DNA of 64,000 nucleotides from Bombus terrestris (taxonomy: Eukaryota > Arthropoda > Insecta > Hymenoptera > Apidae): the NCBI RefSeq assembly GCF_910591885.1, contig NC_063269.1, positions 310,001-374,000 on the forward strand, given 5' to 3'. Made by a program: the position numbers and the translations under genes. The first letter of the stretch is position 1, and each line of letters starts with the position of its first letter. Shown here in pieces: positions 40,049 to 50,417 of this stretch. The notes below the pieces were generated by a model. That model was not told the DNA's origin, did no database searches, and was given only the letters and a program-made list of their open reading frames with translations.

Positions 40049-43000
40049 AACGAGATTCATACTGGAACTATCCTTAAATAAATACGTTAAAATGTGATAT
40101 ACCACGCCTATGATAGAGATAGATAGAATTAGATAGAATTGGATAGAATTAGATAGAATTAGATAGAATTAGATAGAATTGGATGAAAGTGAAATAAAAA
40201 TATAAAGTTATATCCGTTCTGATCGCTTAGTATCGTAATAATCGTTTCTGTTCTTTCTTTTCAGATTGATAATTTCCTCTATTCTTATGGGAATCAGCTG
40301 TATCTTTTTATTTTTGACACTGATCGTCTACCTTTCTCTACCGGTGCTTCAGAATCTGCATGGTAAAACTCTGATGTGCCATATCGCGAGCCTTTTGGTA
40401 GGTTACCTTTGCCTAACCATAATACCTTGGATAACAGCGGAAAATGACAATATTACACCGTGCGGTATAGTAGGTAATGCTGTTTATTTTTTGTATAGTT
40501 TTCGAAATAAAAGTAAAACAACACGTACGAAATATCCAAGTTATCGGATATAAATTGTTTAAGGTCTAGAACTGCACGTGCAAAGTTTTAGCAAATAAAA
40601 ATAAATAAAATTCCAATTTTTTCACGTAAAATTGTCCAAACAAAAGGACTTCGAGCCATAAATTTACGCAATAGGATAAATAATTTCGTATCTCGACCAA
40701 AAATTATGGTTAACGCATTTCGCGCTATCATGAACGTATCGCGCTTTTGCGCACCTATTTATACAGATGTAAACACATTGCGAATAAAATCGTTCAAGAA
40801 TTATCGAAAGTTGAACATTCTTTTCGACGGAAAAGGGTAGAGTCGCATCCCGTGGTTCCCCCTTTCGATTGGCTTTCGATTCTCACGACGAGTAGCGTAC
40901 GACGATACGATAAAAAAGGATTTCGTCTTGAATTTCAAGGTTGCGGACTTTTTTTTTTACAAATCTTCACCGATCCGAGGGGGGCGGAGGGTACAGCCTC
41001 GCGCTATAGTGGTTTTTACATTCTCTTTTTTTCATACTCTGTACATATTAAAATTATGCAAAAAGATGTTGAAAACTATGGCATAAAGATTGTCAAGAAA
41101 TTACATCGTTGATCGACGTAACAGGAGCGTATGCTTTATTTATCAGCGTTTGTCTTCGTATTTAGGGTACATCACGTTCTTCTCCATGATGTCGGCGTTT
41201 TCCTGGTTGAACGTCATGTGCTTCGATATATGGCAGACATTCGGGTAAGACATTACTACTAGTCGTTTAAGTTATTTCCTTCGGACCCGTTGCTCAAGCT
41301 TTCTACATTCTCTCCTGTCTTTTCCATCTTTCTTCCTTCTTGCTTGGTTAGAATTTTCGTGTAGGTTTTCGATCTGAATCGAATAAATGTCAATTATAAA
41401 TCAAAATTGAAATGGTAGAAAGAAAATTAGTTGGAAAATATGAAGCGCCCTCGATCAAGGGGAATCTTTATCTGCAAAAATTGTCGAGACTATTGCGAAA
41501 AATACTTTACGCGTTAGATTCGAGCATCTTTCGCGTAATAGATCGCTATGATAAGCTTTATCGCGATCACGAATTTGCAGGTTATACAGAATTTTGTTAC
41601 ATTTGTTCGTTGAAAACTAAAGTATTTGAACAAGAAAAATATCAGGCATTTGTATTTCATACTCTTTGACGTATTACGAAACCGATGATGCGTTTCAGCA
41701 TTTAAAAAACGTATAGAGGTGTAAAATATTTGAAATTGTTTCGCGTACGATGTTGGTTTATCGAAGATTTTAGCATGTAGTTTCCCATTCGACGTTAAGT
41801 CGTTGTAAAAGTTTGTGTTTTCCAGTTGTTATTTTGCCTGGTTACATACATATACACGTATATAAATATATAAATATAATCATCGGGCCGATATTTTCCG
41901 CTAAGCGTGATATTTGCCGGTAAGCTTAAACCGTAATTATATCGATCGCGATACAGACGCATTTGCGCCGGCTAAATCATACCGCTACTTGCCACTTCTT
42001 CCTATATTTTATTCCTCATAGATTTATTTCCGTGATGTTTATGATCGTGTCGTTGTAAAATGGGCCTACGCTGCTCCTCGACTATTAAATTATTAGTTAC
42101 TGCCGCACTATGGCCTATTTCATGTATAAATCTATCACTTTCATTTATTTTTCACGGAGACGCAAAGATAGAGACGCGTGCCGAACAAGCGATGTAGAAA
42201 TAGAAAGAAATGCCTCTATGCAGTCTCGTCTTTCTATTTCCAAATCGCCTTTCTTTTTACTTGATTTTTCATTTGAATTCGCACGTACACGGTAACGTGT
42301 GACGCGCGTACTCTATGCTTATTTTCTGCCGCTTTGTCATTATCTGTTTAACTCGTTTAACTCGTTTTACCCCTCGTCGCCTTGCTTGTCATTTTCTCTT
42401 TCCTCCGTTCTTCTTTTCTTCTTTCGATTAACGAACATTTATAATTCATTGTATAACGATTTTTCTACATAACGGTGTTTCCGCAATTCCGCAAACGTTC
42501 TAAATACTTCAGCCTGATATTTTAAAGATTATTTTGGCGCGATCACAGCCCAGGATTAATATAACCCTATAATATATGATATAATATTATAGGCACGCGA
42601 AATAGCACAGATAAAATAACATTATACGTTCTATCCTATATAAGCATATATATATATATATATATATAAACTTAGCGATATTGTTTGCAATTTCGCGATA
42701 TTTAACCAAAACGGATGGAAATTTCAAACATTCGAAAATCTCTTTTGCCAGGAAAGTACACAGTATCAGGAGTCAAAATCACAACAAAAGATTCCTGTTA
42801 TACGGTCTATATGCGTGGGGCATGTCGATATTCATCATGTTCATCTGTATCCTGAGTGACCAGACGCATATTCTGCCAGAGAATTTGAGGCCTGAATTTG
42901 GTTTAGAACGCTGTTGGTTCAACCGTGAGTTATCAATTATCGTAGAAACGATAAGCTGCTCGTTTCTTTTTAAACGCTTAAGACGAGGTTGGATCAAGAT

Positions 43001-44218
43001 GTGACAATTACGAACGTCATTTTTATCGGGCTTGTTATATTCTATCGGATCGAATGGAATTGGATGGAAAAATAACGTCGTGCTTGGACCAGTGCTGAGA
43101 TAAATTAAAATAAAAAAGCTTCGAATAGCTCGCTGTTTATAATAATTTCAGGTTACTATCTTTCTGTGCGTTTAGAAAATTCAAATTCAAACGAAAACGT
43201 TTCGTATAGGCATCTTTTCAACCACGAACATTCACATCTGTCTACGAAAGCTCGTGATTAACAAAATGATATACCATATATAAAATGCAATACCATCGAA
43301 TTTACCAATTATCCGGTTCAACTGGAATTTCGAGTTGCCGCGGCTCGGCCGCCAACGTACGATACCAGTAGAGCCGCAGATATAGTTATATTGCCATTTC
43401 GAACGAAACGTTGGCAACTTACTACTGGAAATATCGTTGTTGTTGCAGCGCTTTTGGGACACGCGGAAATAGTTTTCTTCACGGCACCAGTCGCCATCCA
43501 ATTGATAACGAATATGGTGTTCTTTATTCTCACGGCGAAGGAATGCAACAAGGTGAAGGCTGAGATAAGCAGGGTTTCGTGTTTAGACGTTAGGAGCAAA
43601 CGATTTCACAGTGACAAAACTAAGTAAGTTTACTTGTCCCTTAAACGCCTTTCGTCCTAGTATTATGTCGGTTTTCAAGCATCGATTAAACGTGTAATTG
43701 TACGTGGAAATTCTGTTTAGTAAAGTTAGTAGTAAGACGACGAAAAATTTAATGGAATTCTATTTTGTAACGATAGCGAGTAATTATAGAAAATATCATC
43801 TAATCGAGATGTTGTTACGAGATTAATTTAATAATTGGCTTAACCACCAATAGGTTGCGATCGTAACGCTATATATTGTTACCAATTCAGGTTCATCATG
43901 AACGTGAAGCTATTTGTCGTCATGGGTATATCCTGGGGCGCTGAGGTGGTCTCTAGGTTGCTGAAAACATACACCGGAGTCCAGTATCAGGATGAATTAT
44001 TCTATGTGATGGACGTGGTCAACAGTCTTCAAGGTGTTTTGATATTCGTTTTATTCGTGGTGAAGCGACGAGTTCATAAAGCATTGAAGAAACGACTGGG
44101 CTACGGTTCGAAGAAGAAACGCGAAGCCAGTTCGACGCTACAAGATCCGTACAGAGTAAGAAATAGCGCGAGTAACAGCACGCTAACGTCCAGCTTTGGA
44201 GTTAGCTTGACACCTTGA
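27936..44218 (+). CDS. mthl1: Methuselah-like G-protein coupled receptor (Mth-like 1 type), complete, nine exons
   Basis: A seven-transmembrane cell-surface receptor of the insect Methuselah family. Joining exons 27936-28268, 28494-28871, 36673-36952, 37924-38134, 40265-40473, 41166-41244, 42752-42924, 43449-43623 and 43891-44218 gives one open frame of 721 residues; every intron is GT/AG and all phases match. Residues 29-44 are a signal-peptide core (FLLLWLLSLSAG). Residues 45-400 are a cysteine-rich ectodomain with N-X-T/S sequons at 81, 164, 233, 245, 321 and 349. Membrane segments lie near 402-425, 436-456, 472-490, 511-531, 559-583, 615-634 and 649-670, with family signatures NLHGK (430-434) and FFSMMSAFSWLN (TM3). 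The tail is Lys/Arg- and Ser-rich. The ectodomain is longer than in fly Methuselah, which fits Mth-like 1, the fly receptor (Mist) for the Fog ligand in epithelial folding. The family is certain; the exact orthologue is inferred. Confidence 0.92.
28494..28871 (+). CDS. mthl1: mth-like exon 2: second KCC module of the ectodomain
   Basis: Codes for residues 112-237, entered in phase 0 after tttacag and left in phase 0 before gtgagt. It opens with SPYCIDIL, carries KCCSNNTVF (160-168) and closes with HEIDSVDIINGTLQ, which resembles the end of exon 1. It lies entirely outside the membrane and has two glycosylation sequons. Intron 1 is only 225 bases; the following intron is 7801 bases. Confidence 0.9.
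29031..29060 (+). repeat. (AAAAG)n tract
   Basis: About six units in intron 2 of the mth-like gene. Confidence 0.9.
29508..29576 (+). repeat. Alternating purine-pyrimidine tract (GC/GT then AT)
   Basis: GCGT and GC repeats pass into GT and then TA repeats, with a single break (GAG). The composition favours Z-DNA followed by easily melted TA. Confidence 0.85.
32441..32502 (+). repeat. (CGAAA)n array with TGAAA variants
   Basis: About 12 five-base units in intron 2, two of them TGAAA in matching positions, which suggests a longer duplicated block. Confidence 0.93.
33535..33726 (-). pseudogene. Mariner transposase C-terminal fragment, dead
   Basis: On the minus strand the frame reads VAHPRRIVRQTNYSLLTKTT, then PYARDLASCDFYLFSKIRKR. 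This matches the end of the mariner DDE domain, classically '..aHta..v..fL....i..l.hPPYSPDLaPcDFfLFpklk'. The Asp at about 33639 corresponds to the third catalytic aspartate. Only about 65 codons remain, without the earlier Asp residues or recognisable terminal repeats. It sits antisense in intron 2 of the mth-like gene. Confidence 0.55.
34743..34779 (+). repeat. (GGC)n microsatellite in a CpG-rich patch
   Basis: About 12 GGC units within a GC-rich stretch (34680-34930) of intron 2. Confidence 0.93.
35682..35775 (+). repeat. Direct repeat flanking mth-like exon 3, left copy
   Basis: Shares the blocks GTTAAGTTAAGTTAC, ACTTTAACGTCGTTTGCGT, AAAGGTCGTAACAT and ATATAGTATGGT in the same order with 36983-37090. 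It lies in intron 2. Confidence 0.75.
36673..36952 (+). CDS. mthl1: mth-like exon 3: third KCC module
   Basis: Codes for residues 238-330 plus one base of codon 331. The acceptor is ttttctag at 36672 and the donor GT is at 36953. Residues RNSCLELM (256-263), VRVCKEVEYC and CIQKCCP (288-294) show the Methuselah ectodomain cysteine pattern. The frame stays open past the donor to 37017, but the phase-1 join to exon 4 (G+AA = Glu) restores homology, so the donor call is firm. An overlapping antisense open frame (36361-36882) is a shadow. Confidence 0.9.
36983..37090 (+). repeat. Direct repeat flanking mth-like exon 3, right copy
   Basis: Same blocks as 35682-35775, with about 14 extra bases (GTTTGGAGAGAA) near the left end. 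It starts 31 bases after the exon 3 donor, in intron 3. Confidence 0.75.
37924..38134 (+). CDS. mthl1: mth-like exon 4: end of ectodomain
   Basis: Codes for residues 331-401 (both end codons split). It follows the acceptor ccctcag and ends before gtgagg. MYCVDSL (371-377) is the third instance of the Tyr-Cys-aliphatic-Asp motif. The residues that follow lead directly into the first membrane helix, as expected for the membrane-proximal part of a Methuselah ectodomain. Confidence 0.9.
38576..38602 (+). repeat. (CGT)n microsatellite
   Basis: Nine CGT units in intron 4 of the mth-like gene. Confidence 0.92.
40121..40184 (+). repeat. 10-bp tandem array, unit AGATAGAATT
   Basis: Six to seven units with two GGAT variants, ending 80 bases before exon 5 of the mth-like gene. 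Confidence 0.93.
40265..40473 (+). CDS. mthl1: mth-like exon 5: TM1 and TM2
   Basis: Codes for residues 401-470 plus one base. It begins after cttttcag and ends before gtaatg. TM1 is LIISSILMGISCIFLFLTLI, followed by the family loop NLHGKTLMCH and TM2. A sequon at Asn463 lies in the first extracellular loop. An open frame runs on for 80 bases into the intron, but the TM3 exon joins at the donor in the correct phase. Confidence 0.92.
41166..41244 (+). CDS. mthl1: mth-like exon 6: TM3
   Basis: A 79-base exon, too short to stand out as an open frame. The acceptor is gtatttag and the donor gtaaga. It codes for YITFFSMMSAFSWLN and VMCFDIWQTF (residues 472-496), the highly conserved third membrane helix of Methuselah receptors. 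Phase 1 in and phase 2 out match both neighbours. Confidence 0.9.
42752..42924 (+). CDS. mthl1: mth-like exon 7: TM4 and second extracellular loop
   Basis: Codes for residues 497-554. Acceptor tttgccag, donor gtgagt. RFLLYGLYAWGMSIFIMF is TM4. PEFGLERCWF (543-552) is the conserved second extracellular loop, whose Cys is expected to pair with the top of TM3. It exits in phase 1 with base C. Confidence 0.9.
43449..43623 (+). CDS. mthl1: mth-like exon 8: TM5 and third intracellular loop
   Basis: Codes for residues 555-612. The acceptor gttgttgcag at 43448 is the in-phase choice (C+CG = Pro555). It gives the normal distance from the loop-2 CWF to AEIVFFTAPVAIQL (TM5). NMVFFILTAKECNKVKAEI completes TM5 and enters the third cytoplasmic loop. 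The donor is gtaagt at 43624. The open frame upstream of 43449 is intron. The exact 5' edge is a little less certain than the other junctions. Confidence 0.85.
43891..44218 (+). CDS. mthl1: mth-like exon 9: TM6, TM7, cytoplasmic tail and stop
   Basis: Codes for residues 613-721 and the TGA stop (44216-44218). Acceptor ccaattcag. NVKLFVVMGISWGAEVV is TM6, and DVVNSLQGVLIFVLFVVKRR is TM7 with its basic cap; both are family hallmarks. The tail is Lys/Arg-rich (HKALKKRLG, SKKKRE), then Ser/Thr/Asn-rich, which suits phosphorylation and arrestin contact (inference). Confidence 0.92.
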
Positions 44219-44878
44219 CACCTTGACCAAAGAATATAAAATTCTCCGCCACAGAGAATCACGCGTTACTACGTGTTTCAAGCTCGATCCAAAGCTTACT
44301 TCCTTGCGTTTCTTGTTTTCATGGTTCGTATGTACTTGGTTTCAGGTTGTGTCGCTCCGCCTTTCTCCCAATCGTCTCGTTTATTATCGTTTACTATCGT
44401 TTACTATCGTTGTCATTTTGGTAATTAGCAAACGTTTCTCCAACGACGAGAAATGGAATGTCGTAGGGGCGTGCGAAACCACTCAAAGAAATTCGTTGCC
44501 GTCGAAAAAGGGAACGAAAAATTTTGCAGCAAAGCGTTTGTAAATCGTTACGTCGAGTTTCGGTAAAATTTAAACGGAAACAAGCTCGTTTCAACTTTTT
44601 GTAAGAATAATAATTTATCGCGTTTTATTTATGGTAAAAATTAATATCACTCGTTGTTTGCGGAGCTGTTTACATAAATCTGACAGAACAAGCTTTTACT
44701 ACCTTTTTCTGGCTTTAGTAGCTTTTCTACCGTATAAAATTGATTTTCAACTAATTTTAATTTCAACGAATCACATAAAATAACACAACCTTTATTAGAG
44801 TCTGATCCATCTTGTCTATCTTAGCAAGATAGTACGTAAGCAAGATAGTACGGCAGATAATACGTAATAGTAGCGAAT

Positions 44879-44884
44879 AATAAA
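44879..44884 (+). terminator. Candidate poly(A) signal for the mth-like gene
   Basis: The first AATAAA I see after the receptor stop codon, 661 bases downstream. The implied 3' UTR length is ordinary for an insect. Transcript ends are not visible in DNA, so this is only a candidate. Confidence 0.3.
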
Positions 44885-44964
44885 TAGGAGCCAAAATTCT
44901 AACGAAGCGAAATTTTTAAATACGTCGTAATGATATTCGTTATTCGTTGTTCATGTTTCTCCGT

Positions 44965-45072
44965 GTGTGTAACTGTAACTGTAACTGTAACTGTAACTGT
45001 AACTGTAACTGTAACTGTAACTATAACTATTGTAACTGTAACTGTAACTATAACTATTGTAACTGTAACTGT
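44965..45072 (+). repeat. (TGTAAC)n array
   Basis: About 15 six-base units with TATAAC variants that occur twice in the same arrangement. Confidence 0.93.
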
Positions 45073-47528
45073 ATTATTTCTATATACGTATAGGTTATAC
45101 TATGTACATGTTTGCAACGTTACGTTATATTCTCGGCTTTATATTTCTATTATATTGTATAAAATCGACATAGGTGAGGAGAAAGTTTAGGAATTGGCGC
45201 CGATGATTCAACGATAGAGAACGGCGATGGTACTTTGTTTTATAATCGTCGAAGAAAAGGGGAAATGCACCGTTGGGGAAAATGGTCGCAGTTTTAAAAC
45301 CGGCCTTGAATCACGCGGACGAACGGCTCGTACACGGCTCTTTTCGAAATTTGTCTGTTGACAAGTGAGTCGAGGGAACGTTGCGACGATTATTCGATGC
45401 ACATGGAAGGAAGATAATCGCGCCAGACTATATTCGAGATTTTACAAACTGGAAACAGCCGCAGGAAATTACTGTGAATCTTACACGACTTGCCCGAACC
45501 TTTGCAACATTCCGTGTTGCATTCGTACGTTTTCTACGAATATCGGTTTATGGTATCTCTTGTAACGTATCGCGCGCGTAAGAGTGTTTATTAATATATT
45601 AGCTATTAAATATAGGTTTAACAATCAAAGATGAGGCGGTACGCTTTCACTTTCGCGCTAGATGTTTTTAAAACGGATCTCCCCACCGATCCGAGGCCTG
45701 TGCTTCGGAAGTACAATCACCTGACATAGCTGTGAAAAATATTTTTCGACGCTCTTTAGATACGAGACAAGATAGCTTACTTCGAGACAGAAAATTATGC
45801 CAACAAAGGTACTTGGCGAGTGGTCGGCGTGTTCCATGTATATTTTATACCATATCTCCGAGTTTTTTGGGGAATTGGTTCGGCATTTTCAAACGGGATA
45901 AAAACAGTCGTTTATTAGTCGAAACATTCAAGCGAAAAGTACTCTTGTTTTCCTATATTTGCTCTATAAAAAAAGTAAACAACATGGTGGATTTATTTAC
46001 GTTACGAGGTATCGATCGTTCTTTATTACCTTCGTTCTTTCGCGCCGCTATCCACTTCCGTCTCGCTTTCCGGCTCGAAGATTTCCAGTCTCGAAAAGCC
46101 GATTTTTCCTCTCTAATTTTCCTGCTTCTTTTCCCGTCCATCGCATCGATGCCCAGTCACGTTGTCTTTTTGCATTTATCGCGTTAAACATATTCGCGTA
46201 ATAAGAACGAAGCGAACGGAAACAACGATCTACAGTTCGATGTCTTCGTAGCAACGTATTTTTACGTTGTTTCCGTAAAATAAGCAGATTAAAGAATATA
46301 TATTCGAAAAAAATTTCAATAAGAAATTGCTTCAAGAGAACTGAAGCAGGTAAATCCCTAACAATTCCTAAAGATTGAAACAATTTCGAAGAAACGACCA
46401 CGAAGCAATGCGAGAACCACGAAAAAATTGACATTATAATTATTGCCTTTAATATTAACGTAACGATATAATAGGATTCAGAATTTAGCGTTTAATAGTA
46501 AAATTTTATTCTCCTGCACAATCAAAGTTTTATTCTCTTCCCTCTGGCAGATTAATACCGAGGTGCTCTTGAGCTAATTAATTAATCGAGTAATTTACGC
46601 GCAAATACAGTTTACTTCAAGTTTCAGTCGATCGATTAATCAATTTCCCCTCTCTCCACTACGTTCCTCTTTCGCTCTCGTATTCAAGGTTAATTGTACA
46701 GGCGGTTAATATTCGCAGATATTTACACGCTTAAATACGTGCGCACAAGGAGACGTATAGGTTTCTCAAACGTCTGTAAATTATAACGAACAGTTTTACA
46801 GTAATATTACGTACTAGTTTAACAAATGCTTCCTGTTCTCGTTGATCGCACGAATTTCTTCATTTTCTTTGCAACCCGTAACACCGTCGAACGATTAAAT
46901 TTAATTCGATTGAATTTGAACTGAAATTGGAATTCGGATCTAAACGAACGTTATTCGTTTAGTGGGAGAAATAAGAGCTTTCATTCGGCATTCTTATGGG
47001 AAGTCCAATTTTGCATTATTTATTTCTCTATAGATGTGTTTCGATTTAAGCAATTTTCGATCGATTTAAGCAATTTAATCGGGATATAGTCAAATATTTT
47101 TAAATTTATATTTAACATATAGATAACAAACAAAACAGTTTTTAGTTTATTTTGATCTTAACTTGTACGTAAAATAACAAGAAATAATATTTTGCTTCGA
47201 ACGGATATTTCTCTTGGCGATAATTCTTAGATTTCGTCTAATTTGATATATGAAACAAAATTAGTACTAAAATAATTGTCCAATACGTGTATATGATCTG
47301 AGACAACTTGTTCCGAACGAAGATACCTTGATATTTTGGTTCTTTATAAATCCCACTTTATAAGATTGAACATCGTTGTATCGAATGAAAAATAACAATA
47401 ATAATGTTTATACATACGCTTGTAAAATATACGTATGTATGTCGAAAGATACTTATTATCGTGAGAAGGCAGACGTTTTACGAGGAGATCCCTGAAGAAA
47501 GAGAGAGAGAGAAAAAAAAAAGGAAAAG

Positions 47529-47555
47529 AAAAAGAAGAAGAAGAAGAAGAAGAAA
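47529..47555 (+). repeat. (AAG)n microsatellite
   Basis: About eight AAG units within an A/G-rich stretch. Confidence 0.9.
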
Positions 47556-48070
47556 AAGGAAACACTTTGATCGTAGATTTCGTTGTAAAGTATACTTTAT
47601 GAAAACAAAGCAAAAGACACGCGTATAATTTGATATTTCTCCTAAAAAATGTCGCGAACGATCGTCGATTTTTATCGCAGGATTATCGAATAAAAGAAAA
47701 AGAAAGAAAACTGTAGATCGTCGATAAATTTCATCGATGATAAAACCTATTAAATCACAACAGTCTTTATTTATTTTCTCTTACATTCCTTTACATATTT
47801 AGATTGTGTTGCAATAAATGTCAACATTCGTCGATTACATACGCGTAAGAAACTGTTTGTCGATTATTTTTGCCAACAGTAACATTTCTTTTCATCAAAC
47901 CGAATCATTTTATCGTATTTATCTTATAATTATTTATTTTTATCGCTAATTATCCAAGTATTATAATCCCTTGGTCACATTAAACGCTAAAAAGAACGAA
48001 AGTTGGTACTTTTCGTTTAAACAGATCTAGACTTGAATTTCAGAAACGATGCCACGTTTCTCAACTATTT

Positions 48071-48194
48071 CGTGCGATTTCGTGCGATTTCGTGCGATAT
48101 CGTGCGATATCGTGCGATTTCGTATGATTTCGTATGATTCCGTATGATTCCGTATGATTCCGTATGATTTCGTATGATTTCGTATGATTTCGTA
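48071..48194 (+). repeat. 10-bp tandem array in two blocks, CGTGCGATTT and CGTATGATTT
   Basis: Twelve units in perfect 10-base register. The first five carry GTGCGAT, the next seven GTATGAT. TT/AT and TT/TC variants are clustered inside each block. Confidence 0.95.
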
Positions 48195-48843
48195 TAAGCG
48201 CATCGGCAAGTGTTGTAAGGTCGTGACAAGATTTCACTTGCTGAAAACGAAGCTCGTTGATAAATTGCTCCATCCAACCTGCTATCGGAGCTTTTACTAC
48301 GCAAAGTTATCTTTCTCGAACTAGAATCAAGATGTCAGCTGACGGTTCGAAGCAGAAGACATATCGATGCTCAGATACGTTTCAAAGTTTCTTAATCTAT
48401 ACGTTATGTTACGGTTTCTGTGGTGATGTTGGACGGTAAAGAGAAGAAATAGGGAACGTTGATTTAACTTTTTGCGGTGACTGGGCATAGAGAATGATCA
48501 AGAATCAAAAAGGATCGTTAAGTAATATCAGATAATATTAATTTGATGTATTGGTTTGAAAAAAGAGGATACTCTCCACTCTTTCTCGCTGCATTCCGTT
48601 ATTTGCGACCAGCGGGGACGAGTGAGAATGTATCTCGGTGTTATTCTCTTTTTGTTTTCATGATAACGAAATTTTTTAATTCTGTGTCGGTATTCTAGAC
48701 CGTTGGATTCGGGAAAAGACAAAAATTAAGATAATATAGAAAAGTTTCTTTCCTCCTTGCTTAATTTTTTGTTACCCCTGACCCATAGGGTTATTATCTT
48801 TAACGATCGAATTCAATTTAACGAACGTTCTTTCTCTGCTTAT

Positions 48844-49032
<189 letters not shown>

Positions 49033-49889
49033 GTTACTGTATCGAGGACAGATTTTGTCGGAATAAAGCATTTTCTGCATTATCCTAAGTCTTTCTCTGT
49101 ACATTTTCTCCGTTCATTTTGTAGCAACAACGATCAGCATGTTTGGGAAAATGATCTAAAAGTGATATTAATACGCTTTTTAATCTCTATGAATGTAGCT
49201 GGTACGATTGATATTCGATTCTGATTGACGTTGCGCCAACCATTTTATCCAAATTATTGCCTAACGAGTTTACCTTATTCGGATATGGGAGTGAAAATAA
49301 TAAGACAAAGGACTTGTTCGTCAGAAGATAATAACAATCGTCGAAGGTGGCCAGTCGAAAACATTTCATCCAACCCCGTCTATCTATTTATCTACGTAAG
49401 ATTCGAAACAGCCCACTGTTTCTGCTAAACGACCTATGTAGGATTTCAAACAACCGACCGTGAATGTACAAACTAAAGATCTAATCTGAAAAACAACGCG
49501 TCGTGCTCTAAATAGACATAGTTGGCGAATATACCGCGGATGAGCAGAAAATATCGGAAATAAAAGTATCAACGATGACCGTGTATCTACGAATAAGAGA
49601 CGGTATATCGTCGAGCTAACCTTGACCGTTGCAATTTCGCAGATTCGTTTCATTTCGATCTACGCGCACGAACGCATACCTGCACGTACGTTTTCCATGA
49701 TCTCGTCAAGGGAGCCCAATCACCTTTTTCTATTTCCTTGTCCGAGTCTGGAACTTGATATACAAGGAAAGACGTACAAAGTAACCGAGTAAAATACAAA
49801 CGAAATGCGAAATGACTGCTAGAAGATCTACGGAGAGAAGTGGAATAGGGAGAAAGGGGTCACGTCCGTGCCCGTTCAAGGGGAACGCC

Positions 49890-50417
49890 TCAAGCCTTCC
49901 TCTCGGTTGCGGTCTCCTCGAGGTCTGGGTCTTCGTTGATGATGGAAATGTCTCGAATCGAGGGTCTGCGTGCTTTCCAGCCCTCGGGGGATGCCGTAGG
50001 AACCGTGGTTTTCTTTAGAAGTTTCGGCCCTGTCAGCGAGATAATGATCGCACCGGCTGGAGCGGTGAGCAGAATCGACAGAACGCACATGGTCACCATA
50101 GTCTCGGCATAATACACCTGTTCCGGGTCATTCGGGTCCACCTTATCGAGAGTAGTGGGTGCAAGCGCGGCTTGCACGGTCGCCTTCGCCATCCAGGATA
50201 AAGCGATGAATACTTTCTCCTTGAGGTTCAGTTTCGAGCCGATTCCGACAAGAATAGTCACCACGATGCGAATTACTATACCTGCTAGCAGGCAGCTTAC
50301 GCCCAAGTACACCGTTTTCCCCTCCAGTTCGTCGATCTTGATTTGAGCACCCGTTACACCGAACAGAATCGGCTCGCAGATCATCCAGAAGATCTCAAAG
50401 GCTGTTGCCACTGGGTT
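49890..50417 (-). CDS. NHA-type antiporter, last coding exon
   Basis: Codes for 175 residues and a TGA stop (49892-49890). The acceptor is ctctttgcag (AG at 50419-50418), phase 0. It starts NPVATAFEIFW and covers the second half of the antiporter core, with the signature ALSWMAKATVQAAL. The cytoplasmic tail is charged (RRPSIRDISIINEDPDLEE). The frame is open upstream to 50588, but that part lacks homology and precedes a good acceptor, so it is intron. Confidence 0.92.
   Translation of the reverse strand, partial: NPVATAFEIFWMICEPILFGVTGAQIKIDELEGKTVYLGVSCLLAGIVIRIVVTILVGIGSKLNLKEKVFIALSWMAKATVQAALAPTTLDKVDPNDPEQVYYAETMVTMCVLSILLTAPAGAIIISLTGPKLLKKTTVPTASPEGWKARRPSIRDISIINEDPDLEETATERKA

Noticed and set aside
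45732..46187. 151-codon frame in the intergenic spacer
   Set aside because: Begins at a GTG rather than ATG, overlaps frames on the other strand and has no recognisable protein features.
48027..48304. Three overlapping minus-strand frames with repeated 'HTKSYEIIRN'
   Set aside because: A 10-bp array is open in all three frames with the same peptide, so it reflects the repeat and not a gene.
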